From NCBI RefSeq assembly GCF_021869535.1, contig NW_026262668.1, forward strand, positions 75,599,558-75,663,557: 64,000 nucleotides of DNA. Reading direction: 5' to 3'. The notes beneath the pieces are model-generated. The model saw only the letters and a program-made list of their open reading frames with translations. It was not told the origin of the DNA and did not search any database. This DNA comes from Mytilus californianus (lineage: Eukaryota > Mollusca > Bivalvia > Mytilida > Mytilidae). Shown piece by piece: positions 47,481-58,330 of the stretch; the first letter of the stretch is position 1; every line of letters begins with the position of its first letter. Made by a program: the position numbers and the translations under genes.

Positions 47481-49904
47481 TTTACCATATATGTGCATGT
47501 ATCTAGTATACGAAGATTTTTTTTTATATTTTAATAAAGCAATTTTTCTTTCACTGTTAAAGTCCTTGAATAAACTCACCTGGTACGTGCCATATGGTAT
47601 TATGATTGGACAGCAAACATATTTTCAAATTGTCGTGAATGATGTCTTTTAGATTTCCCAATATTTTAGATTTACTTATTCAAACGAATAAGAGAATAAA
47701 GTTTGTAATACTAGCCTTACACATATTAATAGGATTAATACATATAGAAACATTAAATGAAGTATCAGTAATTACTCGAATGTGTATGAATTATCAATGA
47801 CTGCAAATAATATCGCTACATCTTATAGAACTGCCTTGAAGCCACGGTAAAGAATCTTAAAGGAAAAAAAATCAGAAACAATTGAAATATTTTATATTGA
47901 CTTGGTGATAAATAAATAGACCATAAACTATTTCGTATTCATATAAGAAAAGAAAGAAGAAAAAAATAAGGCAGTGTTACAGATTTTGTTTTAGTCAACT
48001 CTTATTTTCGTTTGCAATGATTTATTTTTGATTTGATCATTAACGTTTAGATAATGCTTGTACTATACTTAATCGTCTCCTAAACGTATGAATAAAGTCC
48101 GGACTAGGTGATCTGTTACCGGACTAGGTGATCTGTTACTGACAACCCTCATTAATCTTATTTTTCATTTTAAAATGAAGCAACGCCGTAAATTTAAAGA
48201 AATGTATGACTGATCGAGCATTTCTTTACAAAAAGACTTCAATAATAAATCACTTGGATTCAAATTCATTTGGTCATCAAATATTCATTTACACTTACTC
48301 GGAAATTAAATAATTTGAAATAAAAGCTAATAATAATGGCTTTCCTTTGTATTAAAATTCATAGATTGATTTCGTTATACTTTTCAAAAGAAGAAGTCTT
48401 CATATTTTCCCCATAACTTGCGCAACTTCCTGTGTTTCAACTTCCAGGTATAGTAGATTTAGAACAATTGAATAGCTGCACGTGCATAACTGTCGTCTGT
48501 AAAGAGGTTAACAAAACTTTGAAATGAAGAAAATAAACGGGTCATTTGCTTTTCCTTCCTATGAAACATTTAAAATTTTTGCCATTGGCATCTTGGTCTT
48601 TAATCAAAATCGAACACTGTCAATTTAATTTGCCATTTTATCCGTTCCTTGCGAGAAGAGCTAATTTAAACGCAATGTAGGCGCAATTTCAAAGAATGTG
48701 TTAAAAATTAGGACTATTACATCTGTCCAACCCGCTGAGTGGCGCATTGTCGTTTAAAACATCATGATGAGCTCGTGACCTATACTCGTGTCATGCCTTC
48801 GCGTTTCCCTCTGGCCAATTTTTCCACAACAGTTATAAGAAATGAAAAATCACCACGAATTTCCCTACATAACTGATTTTTTATAATCTTGTCTCAGTAA
48901 ACAATGTCAAACATAATTAACTTTAATGATTTCAAGTTTCTTGGCATTTTTTATTAGATACATTTGAAAATTGATACATTTGTTTTGTGGAAAATGCCTT
49001 TCACTTCCGTAGTGTCACGTCGATAAATTAATAATTGTAAACAGATATAAAGAAGTCATTAGTTGACGCTAAACATTACTTTAACAGCTGATGAAGTATA
49101 AATCAATTTAACTAAAATGGTTTACCTCAAGCCTGCACTATATTTTATTTTGTTCAGAAAACACAACTTTTTTCAATAACTACATAAAACAAAAGAGAAA
49201 AAAGTACACTTCACAATGCATGTACTTCGCCATTAACGTACAACTGATCTATGAAACATTTCCGATTGAAATTAAAAAGAATAAATACCAATTTCCTTTT
49301 AATATAAACAGTATTTGCAATTCAATTAAATTTTGTGTTGTTATCTTACACTTGAATATGGGTTTTAAGCTATATGTAGGATTGTAATGGGCTCGACAGA
49401 CTTTTGATCAAAAGTTATGATTTTATAAAATATGTTTCGTCTACTATAAAAATTGCGACGAAGAATCAGACACGGGACCACCATACATTAATGTTAAATG
49501 CAGCATTTCTTTGACCTCTATGGCGGTATTGATTAGAGACTTAGATATTCCAAAGATATGCACATTTTCTTGATATAGATATTTTGAGTTTCACTTAAAA
49601 AACTTCTATTTTTAATTGGAATTAACATTTTCTGCATCTCCATTGTCTTCATAAACCATGGGTTTGCTGAGGAGGTTTATTTGTGCAAAACCTGGTAATC
49701 CTCATTCTGATTGGTCTATTTGCCAGGTTAAGGCTTATGAGTTAGAACAAGTTCTATTCCTTATGACGCACACACGTGTTTTCAAAGTCCTAGACTTAGT
49801 AGGGTTTACACAGCAAGTACTGACATGCAATGTTTAAACTTTTTGTTTAAAAGGCCCTTAAGTGTCTTTCCCTATATTTTAAAATATTTTGAACCCTTTT
49901 TAGC
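47481..49904. other. AT-rich intergenic DNA
   Basis: No gene supported. A more complex patch at 48720-48840 ('ccgctgagtggcgcattg', 'tcatgccttcgcgtttccct') could be an old repeat or a conserved element. Confidence 0.4.
48099..48140. repeat. 20-bp tandem duplication
   Basis: 'ggactaggtgatctgttac' occurs twice in direct succession. Confidence 0.9.
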
Positions 49905-50815
49905 TAACCTGACCTAAAGGGTCAATTGAGATTTTCTTATCACTTGGCGTCCGTCGTTCGCTTCTTTTTTACACAAATCTTATCCTCTGAAACTACGGGT
50001 CAATTGGATCCAAACTGGGCCATATCCATCATCGGGGTATCTAGTTAAAAACATGTGTCCAGTGATTCCGCCTTCTAACCAACATGGCTGAAATGGCTAA
50101 AAACAAAGGGGTAAAATGCAAGTTTTGTCTCTTATCTTGCAAACAGCTATAAAAAGAGAAAATCTGAAGATTGAGATTTACTTCCTGTCTATTTACAATA
50201 AAACTGTCAGAAAACTGCGTATAGGAGATATAGCCATTACATAATTATTTTTACCCTTTTTTATTTTCGCTTTTTATCTTGAAAACTATAATACATTGAG
50301 ATGAATTTTAGACTTCAAGAATGATCAGCAAGGTAGGATCTACAGATATGTCAAATTGCCTAAACATGACCATCAAGACAAGATCTACAAATGAGTCCGC
50401 ATGACCAAAACTCTTCAGTCAACTGCTTATTTGAGTTACTACCTACGAACTGTTAACATAGACGAAACTGACAGTCGACCCTTAAATGACAATTTTTACG
50501 CTTTTTGGTGTTTTAGGCAAAAAACTGATGAAAAAAGAGAGACACTGTAAACAGTAAAGTTATCAGCATGACACGATCAACAAATAGGTCAACAAATCTA
50601 AAATAGTCGGTCTATTACCTTTGGGAGTTATTGCCCTTAAATAAAGAAATAATGATTTTTAATCATTTTTTTCTAGAAAAAGCTTTAGTAGATTGAGAGA
50701 AACTGTGAATAGTCTTGAATTATATTCTAGTATATACTATAAGAGAGTGGCCATTGTTGAAGATGCTGATAGATCCAGGTGAGCGACACGTGATCTTTGG
50801 TCCTCTAGTTTTATT
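49905..50815 (+). repeat. Interspersed repeat with gtgagcgacac terminus, plus orientation
   Basis: Starts near 'ctaacctgacctaaagggtc' and ends 'gagagtggccattgttgaag', 'ccaggtgagcgacacgtgat' and 'ctttggtcctctagtt'. The terminus matches the reverse complement of 10050-10130. About 0.9 kb, no coding capacity. Confidence 0.65.
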
Positions 50816-51165
50816 TGCTGGTTTATAGGATCAATTCAGGACATAACTAAATGAGAAGCTATGATAAGGCCACCTTTTTTTTTTAATTCGAAAATTAAAT
50901 AAATACGAATATTTTCACCAACGCGCATTCTTCAAATGTTCCCAAGACAAAAGTCTGTCAGATATTAAATTTTAAATTTTCGAATTGTGTCCTGCACATT
51001 TGAGCTAGGACTTCAAATTATTTGCTTTAAATTAATAACTGCAAAAATAAGTTTCATTTTAAGATCTTTTTATATTTGGATATGTGTCAAGGCCTGACCC
51101 CAAAACATATTTTACTACACGGTGTCTCATACTAAGATGTTAAGGTGGGTAAAATAGCTTTTTAG

Positions 51166-51621
51166 GTAAGGCATGAACTCTTACTTAAATTTGCTGAAAA
51201 TAGTGTGAAAATTGCATTCAATAGTTCAATAGTTTTCCTGAATGCAAGATGCACACACCCAGATTGTGAAGAAATTGCCGAAAAAAGTCTTAAAAAAATT
51301 CACTAGGAAGAAACAAGATATTGTGATACTTGTAACAGAAGAGGTGCGTCTTTGCATACATTAACCGCCATGAAATCCCGACTAGGTAAAAATGTCCACG
51401 ACAGGGAACAGGACGTAAGATATCAGACGACACTTCTGGTGTCCAAAGATCTAAGACCACGAAAACATGTCTATCATAATTTGATACTCGTACACATCTT
51501 AACAGTCAACAAATTCATGAGGATGAACGTAAAACTTGTATGGACGTGTTGAATTCAATCCTGCTTACTCGAAATCCTGCTGAAGGAGTTTTAGTGTTAA
51601 GGGCACATCCAGTTAATGGTT
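51166..51621 (+). pseudogene. Broken protein-coding remnant with paired cysteines, family not recognised
   Basis: One frame stays protein-like from 51166 to 51552 except for a single TAG (51304-51306). The +1-shifted frame then continues the coding character from about 51480 to TAA at 51619-51621. Seen: an amphipathic start (ELLLKFAENSVKIAF), then NARCTHPDCEEIAEKSLKKI with a C-x4-C pair, then after the stop ETRYCDTCNRRGASLH with a C-x2-C pair, then VHDREQDVRYQTT. The second frame gives IHEDERKTCMDVLNSILLTR. The two Cys pairs could bind a metal ion (inference). One nonsense change and one frameshift over about 150 residues suggest a decayed exon or retrocopy. Flanking splice sites were not found. 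I cannot name the parent gene. Confidence 0.5.
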
Positions 51622-53094
51622 AATGAAATCCTTATAATGTAAACATACAAGAACGTGCGTAACATATCAACATAGACATATAAACGTCATACGTGGGGAC
51701 AAAAACATGTTACCACTGAGAAAGTTTTATAATACTAGTACATGTACCTGTATGTGTGAGTGTCCTGTCAATGTTCAAAATTTCGAAGTGGCATTTATAG
51801 GTTTTAGTTATCAAAATTATTATTTTAAATGATTGGTTATAGACATCGGGTTGTGTGGCAAAAATACATTGCTAACTTGAAATCAAAGAGAAACAAAGTA
51901 AAAAGATATAGAAAAATAATCAAAGAAGAGAAACTGTTATTTTAAACAAGGATCCAACACCAATTTACTTTCACAGATGACTAACTTAACATGGAAACGC
52001 TATAAAGATATAGTTTTCAAATGATTCATGTTCAATTGAAACAACATTCAATTGTTTCTGTCAATAGGTAAAAGTGAAAGGAAAATACAGTTTAAATGTC
52101 AATTATGAAAATGGTGATCAAAATCTCATTCACTCATTACCGGGTACTACCTTGACGGAAGTTAAAACAATAAATCTGGCATCGTGCCCTTTTGAATGCT
52201 TTAATTCACGCGACCTGCGTATTTCCGCTACAGAAGACAGTCTAGATTCTTTCTTTTATTCAATGCACTTCCGGAACTTCACTTGTCATGTTTGCCCCGT
52301 TATCTCTTTTATATGGCAAATGTTTACTTTTAATGGAAAGCAGCGATGTCAACTATATTTTTATTTCCTATATATCGTTTTTGGAATCAATACAGAGATA
52401 CTTAAATCGTATTTAAATTAATGAATCAGAATTAATAACTGACGAAAAGAATAACAATCACTGTTCAATCAAGAAAAACGTAATATTTGATAAAAGATAA
52501 AGATTTATTTGGAAATCATAATTATTTTATAACTTTGAAGGTCTACGATATATTTGTAAAGTAAATACAGATTATACTATATCTTCATGAACCTCATTCA
52601 GGTTTAAACCTATTCTGGTGCCTGGTTTTTGAGTTTCATATGACATGTCCTATAAAGATTTTAGGACTATTTAAGAACTATCATAGGACACGTCTTAGAT
52701 TGTAAATCAAAACTGTTTATAGAAATTCATAATCAGGATGGTCTTCGGACAATCCTAAGTTATATCTAACTTCTGTTTAAAGACATGTTTTCGTCTTCTG
52801 AATAAAAACAATATTTTAAACTTATTTTAATAAAAACACTATGGCTATACTTCTAAGGATAAAAACACATTATGATGATTCAAACGATAATAAATTAACT
52901 AAAAAAAAGGGGGAAAGTTATGTTTAAAGAGATAATGAGGCTCTCGGGATTTAAAAATTAATAAAAAAAGGATATATTTTTGCACGTCGTTCACATCCAT
53001 ATATGCAGCATATTCAATTCTTCCATATTCTTCATTCATTGTCAATACAAACAACTCTGTATTACATGTACTTGTCATTAATTTGAACCGTAAT
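51622..53094. other. AT-rich intergenic DNA
   Basis: Contains the second copy (about 52640-52775) of the cctaaga/tcttaga short repeat. The 115-codon frame at 52074-52421 (+) has no recognisable domain. Confidence 0.45.
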
Positions 53095-53340
53095 ATAAAT
53101 TCATGGAAACAAATATAACAAAAATACCGAACTCCAAGGTAAATTAAAAGAGGGAAGTCCATAAAAACAGACAAAATCGAATGGATTACGACTGATATAT
53201 ACCTGACTTGTTTCAGGCATTTTCCAGAAAAAAAAAACAAAAATAAACCCGGTGGGTTTAACCTGGTTTCACAGCTAGCTAAACCTCTCAATTGTATGAC
53301 TTTTGTTTATAGTTCCGTTATATTGACAAAATTGGGTGAA
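53095..53340 (+). repeat. Interspersed repeat, 'accgaactcc' family, copy 1
   Basis: 'aaaaataccgaactccaagg', 'gggaagtccataaaaacaga', 'ctgacttgtttcaggcattt' and 'ctagctaaacctctcaattg'. Its start is shared with 63450-63590 and 63870-64000. Confidence 0.6.
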
Positions 53341-53492
53341 CTACCAGAACAGATATAATAGGTTTATATGACAATTATTGAGATCCAAAGCCAAAACTGT
53401 GTAAACATACATCACAGACATACAACACAACTCACTATAAAACAATTCAAACAAATATACAAATAAATCTAACGAAGACGCCAACAATAAAG

Positions 53493-53566
53493 TTGTAGTT
53501 GATAGTAACTTTGACATAGACGAAAAGATTTTTTTTTTGTAGTTGATAGTAAATTTGACAAAGACG
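53493..53566. repeat. Imperfect 30-bp duplication, 44-bp period
   Basis: 'ttgtagttgatagtaactt' recurs as 'ttgtagttgatagtaaatt', separated by a T-rich spacer. Confidence 0.8.
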
Positions 53567-53599
53567 CCAAAAAAACTCTTTCGTCAGAATACCTCTTGA

Positions 53600-53828
53600 T
53601 CCAACAGCACAAGGAACGCACAAAACCAAACACCCGATAGTTGGATGCATAAATACCGAGTCACGTCAAGAGCCATACGACCAAAAGGAATATAATAGAA
53701 CAAAGACAAATAAAGGGAAAACTGTAAAGTAGATAAAAAATACACAACTTCGGCACCTCGAATCTTTATCTCAAGACCATCTTGCATTATTTGTGAAGTA
53801 GCCACTGAATATTAATAGGTCTTGGTAC
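53600..53828 (-). mobile_element. 3' end of an RT element (C-terminal codons and tail)
   Basis: The reverse complement matches 62528-62760 along its length: 'agtaccaagacctat', 'tgcaagatggtct', 'gaagttgtgtat', 'ttttggtcgtatg' and 'acgtgactcgg'. It encodes the frameshifted extreme C-terminus of the RT reading frame (TSQIMQDGLE-like segment) followed by non-coding tail. Confidence 0.55.
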
Positions 53829-54051
53829 TTTTCGATGAACTTTTTGAAAGACGTGTACGGATTACACTATAATGTCACGGGAATACATTCAACGGGCAAT
53901 GCATATTTCATAAATTGCCGTTGACAGTTCTTATTGGGGTATAACAATGTATAGTCAAATAACACCGAAAAGGCAGCGAGTAGCAAAACTAAATGTGTTA
54001 TTGGTACAAGTTTAAAGGAAATACATTTCTGACAACATTGATACCATCTTA

Positions 54052-54392
54052 AATTGAATTGAGAATGGAAACGGGGAATGTGTCAAAGAGACAACAACCC
54101 GACCAAAGAGCAGAAAACAGCCCAAGGCTTACAATGGTTCTCCAACGCAGCGAAAAATATCCCGCACCCGAGGGCGGGCTCCAGCTGGTTCCTAAACAAT
54201 TATGTATACTAGTTTAGCGAAATGGACGCCACACTAAACTCCGAAACATAGAAATGAACCAAAATTAAAAAACACACAAGACTAACAAAGGCAAGAGGTT
54301 TCTGACCGGGGACCGCAAAATGGCGGGGAGGTTAAACATGTTTTGTGAGATCACAACCCTCCCCCTATACCTGTAGCCAATGTTGAATAAAC
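54052..54392 (-). repeat. Interspersed repeat, - copy of a long-range inverted pair
   Basis: Reverse complement of the 35489-35830 copy: 'gaaacggggaatgtgtcaaa', 'cccgcacccgagggcgggct', 'gttaaacatgttttgtgaga' and 'ccctccccctatacc'. Confidence 0.65.
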
Positions 54393-54754
54393 AAACACAA
54401 TACGCATAGTAAATCTCAGTTTAAAAGAAGTCCGACTCCGATTTGAGAATACATAACAGAAGAAACTAAGCATAATGACAATGATCAACATAAATTAACA
54501 AAGGACTATAGTAGTTACTGACATTCCAGCTCCAGACCTCAGTTAAACTGATCGAAAGATTATGTCTCCATTATATGAAAATCAAGCACAATTCCTACCG
54601 TTAAGGGTTTAGTATCATGCCATCATAAATTATACGAGAAGAACATAACCCGTATTCATGCCAACAACTGTTTTTAGAATAAATGTAATTATTTCCGATG
54701 CAAAGATCCTATGAGTGAATCAATATTAATTCCAACAAATGCCATCTGTAATGA

Positions 54755-55820
54755 TATGTTCCAATCGTCGTAACTACAATACCGTCCCCATTTCCTCGAA
54801 TATGACCTACCAAATTATACTTATTACCGGGTTTGTACTAACATGAGCAACACAACGGGTGCCACATGTGGAGCAGGATCTGCTTACCCTTCCGAAGCAC
54901 TTGAGATAACCCCCCTGTTTTTGGTGGGGTTCGTGTTGCTCAGTCTATAGTTTTCTATGTTAATTGTGTTTTGTGTACAGTTGTTTGTCTTTTTCTTTTT
55001 TAGTCATGGCGTTGTCAGTTTATTTTTGACTTATGAGTTTGAATGTCCCTTTGGTATATTTCGCCTCTCTTTTAATGACTTGACAACAGTATCGTAACTA
55101 TATCCCTACTGAATAAGTCTGTTTAAAGGTTTGGTTACCCTTTGAGGTGAATGCCGACATGTTTGTGCTTTGTATAGAATACTATCATAAAAGATGGGAT
55201 GTCTGCAAGTTGATTTATATTTACGTATGATGTCCTTGTACTGATGATAAAATTTTTTTGGTTAAAATCAAATACGTTTTTACATACACGAGCGAATCGA
55301 ACAAGTTGAGATATATAAACCTCATAAGATGGTGCCAAAGGAACGTCACCATCTAAAAGTATATAATTAATGATTATAGGAAATGAAAAATCATCTCTTC
55401 TAACGTACATTTTAGTATTAAGCTTCCCGTTAAAGATATATATATATCAAGATCATGGAAAGGGCAGTATTCATTTTTAGTATTAGCGTTATTTAATGTC
55501 AGTTCAACAGGATAAATCTCTTTAGTGTACATACCGAAGTCGTCATTATTGGGGACCAATGTATCATCCAAATATCTAAACGTGTTATTGAATGTTTGTA
55601 TCAGATGTTGTTTCGGTTTTGTCGTCGTTGATTTTAGTCATAAATTGTAATTCGTAACAATACAGAAACAGGTCTGCAATAAGTGGTGCAAAGCTAGTCC
55701 CCATTGGAATTCCGATAACTTGGCGATATACAGAAACTCCAAAGCAAGCAAAAAATGTCGAATTGACATAGTTCTTTTGTTTGTTGTTACTAAAAAATTA
55801 CCCAAAATATTTTGAACATA
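54755..55820 (-). mobile_element. Reverse-transcriptase element remnant, motif B region to 3' tail (Penelope-like type)
   Basis: Minus-strand translation shows RQVIGIPMGTSFAPLIADL (55660-55730), then YLDDTLVPNNDDFGMY (from about 55580; catalytic Asp pair intact), then DLDIYI, RRDDFSFPI, LDGDVPLAPSYEVYISQLVR and KDIIRKYKSTCRHPIFYDSI. It ends in a KERRNIPKGHSNS-like C-terminus and a non-coding tail to about 54755. At least three frameshifts and one stop break the frame, and part between the SQLVR and KDIIRK segments is deleted. The GIPMG...YLDD order matches Penelope-like RTs from memory; the exact clade is not certain. The N-terminal half is absent upstream, where an (AT)n tract begins at about 55820. 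Confidence 0.7.
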
Positions 55821-56059
55821 TATATATATATATATATGGATTCTGACTTTTTAAATGCTCATTTAATTAGGTATGAGATTTTTTTTCTTAATGATATTAT
55901 GAGTCAAAGTGGTATATAGGATAGAAAATCAAAACTTTCAACAGATTCGAAAGCACCAATATGACCATGCAACTTATCAAGTACTTCCGACGAATTTTTG
56001 ACACTCCAAAAATATAAAAACAACAGAAACGACCAAACCTAGTTTTTTTCCTCATGTAA

Positions 56060-57460
56060 AATTTGCTTATAAGGGTTTGGATGCCATCATTATTAGCAAT
56101 CTTTTCAACCACAAATCTGTGCAGAAACTGATAACTGATTATTTCAAAGATAAACTACATCTGTCATTCATATACATGTTCCTGCACCAAACTTATTACG
56201 TCGAAGACTTTCATCCACGAGAAGATATTAAAGACCTTTACCTTCAGGTAAAATCCAAACATCAATGACAAAAGAAAAAAAAAACAATGAACAACTTAGA
56301 GAATTGTTAGCCAAAGGCCCGGAATATCGAATTTCCTATCCCATCAACTGGTAGAAGACTTTCAGGTTACTGATGGGTGCAGCTGAGGACTATGCTAGCA
56401 ATTTTGTAAAGTGCGAACCAGATGAACCAAAATAAGACACTTTATCTGAATGGACCAAAGCTATCCTGTCATGCATTCAGAAGAAGCGCATTCAAAATCT
56501 ACGATGTACAATGAGCCTACGGGTTTTTATTCCGGCCTTTAACAGAAGCCCGAGGTTGTGGATGCCTATCCTCCCTTCACGAAACATATGTTGTTGATCC
56601 AGCAGACAAAGCCTCAACCAATATTGTTTGTATATGCAAACACCATTATTTGGAACGTGCTAATGAAGAACTTGGAATTCTCAGCAAAACTGGGAATCCT
56701 TCTTATACCCCTACATCATACACGAAAGAGGAGATTTTAGGAAATTGCAATTTTGTCCTTCTCTTGTTTGGTATTAATATAAAGGACGATGAAAATACCC
56801 CATCTCTATACTGGATACCTAAACTTCACCAAATTCTTAAAAAGAACGATACATAGGCGGATCGTCCAGATTTCTGACTAAATATCTTTCTAAACTTACC
56901 ATGCACGATTTTGTTGTCAGGAAATATGGCCTTCAGAAATATTGACAATGTATATTCAACCAGTGGTGTCGATCAGATATGGATTCTTAAAAATTCTAAA
57001 GATATACTCCAAAAATCTTCAAAATCTTTACCAATTTGCAGTATTATCAAAACCTTTAATTTTTCTACACTTAACACTTTTATTCCTCATACTCAATTGA
57101 AAGATCGACTACATCGTTACACATTCTTTGTTTAAGGTCATGAAAATCTAACTTTGTGAAGAACCACATTGATTCCTTCAACAAATACACCGCAGATGAT
57201 ATCATCAAAATACCGAACCTTTTGATCGGCAACATATTTATTGAGTTTAGTGGATTGATATTTCAGCAGGCTGTCGGTATTCAAATTGGTATTAGTTTTG
57301 CACCACTTCTGGTCGACTTATTTTTGTACTCATTTAAAACAGTTTTCATACAAAACCTACTCAAAAAGCATCAAACATAAAGTATTAAATTTCAATTTCA
57401 GATTTATTGATGGCTTTTCAGTCAATCAATTTATTTATAACGTGTTGTTTTAATTTTTTT
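56060..57460 (+). mobile_element. Reverse-transcriptase element remnant, N-terminal region to catalytic motif
   Basis: Plus-strand fragments in several frames: IFNHKSVQK-like start (about 56083-56130), DYA...EW segment (about 56385-56460), DPADKASTNIVCICKHHYL (about 56595-56655), NPSYTPTSYTKEEIL, a LYWIPKLH motif (about 56808-56830) and GVDQIWILKNSKDIL (from about 56966). FNFSTLN...IPH is at about 57055-57095, GIQIGISFAPLLVDLFLYSF at about 57277-57336, and FRFIDGFS at about 57400. The second catalytic Asp of the usual xxDD is replaced by Gly, and GIPMG has become GIQIG. The frame is broken by many stops and shifts, so it is dead. Head-to-head with the minus remnant. Confidence 0.65.
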
Positions 57461-58234
57461 AAGAGTTACGAGGAAGAATGACTGAAAACGACAAAGCATA
57501 CGTTTGACGGTCACCATCACGAATTGGTAAACCGATACAATGTCGCGGTGTCTCAACTCACTAGCGACATGTTTTCGCAGTCTTAAATCTTTATATACCA
57601 GTATAGTCGTCCGATCTATAATTCAACCGATTGTGTCCTATTCCCTATTGGGACTTTTTGACTTGGTGGGTTTTAAGTCATATCATGAGACGCTTATCCT
57701 GTCTACGCACCCGGAATGGCTCCCTTTGTGGTTCTGGCGATTCCCCCTGTTTTTATTTGTTACCTTGATTTGTCTTTTCCTAATCGATTTACGGGCTTTG
57801 TACATCGTAAACTACTGTAGCCTATGTTAATGACTGGTACATGTTCAAATATTTAACATCAATGTCTACTGAAGTTCTGGTACATATACATGTACCAGGA
57901 AAATAACAACAATAGCGATGTCTTTTTAATTACCGGTATATGCACTACCAAAACAGAAACAGAAATATCTATCTAATTAAAGGTAAATGTGCTTGTAGGT
58001 CATACAAATTTCTAGAACGATTATCGTACTTAGACTCAGAAGTCAACCAATCAACATATTGGATTTGATGGTTCGAGGACAAATTTTGTTTATTTTGAGT
58101 AAAATTAACAAAAATTACTATGAATGAAGAGAAATAGAAATTAACAATACTTCAAGTTATATTAATAAAAAAACTGTCCATTTACATTGACTAGTTATTT
58201 GGATAAACGATCTTCATGGGAACAATTGGTTATT
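57461..58234. other. Probable repeat-derived DNA downstream of RT remnant
   Basis: 57475-57600 has words such as 'tttgacggtcaccatcacg' that I associate with the same mussel element family. A GGTACAT/ATGTACC inverted word is near 57880. No gene. Confidence 0.35.
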
Positions 58235-58330
58235 GACTTTCATAGTATTGACTTGGTAAATAAACTCATCATAGATAACAGGATTAAAATTGTGTACGCT
58301 AGACACCCGTTTGATCTAATGCATTTTCGA
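58235..58330 (-). repeat. Short interspersed repeat, minus copy
   Basis: The reverse complement reads 'gtgtctagcgtacacaattt' then 'aatcctgttatctatgatga' and matches 63830-63885 ('ctgtctggcatacaaaatct', 'caatcctggtatctatgatg'). Confidence 0.55.

Noticed and set aside
52074-52421. 115-codon open frame on the plus strand
   Set aside because: It has no recognisable domain and an ATG-like start inside a donor-like 'aggtaaaagt' context; chance frames of this order occur in the window.
52899-53291. 130-codon minus-strand frame
   Set aside because: It overlaps the 'accgaactcc' interspersed repeat at 53095-53340.
54755-57460. Single twin-primed retroelement insertion
   Set aside because: The overlapping RT segment differs at about 30 percent of positions between the two halves.
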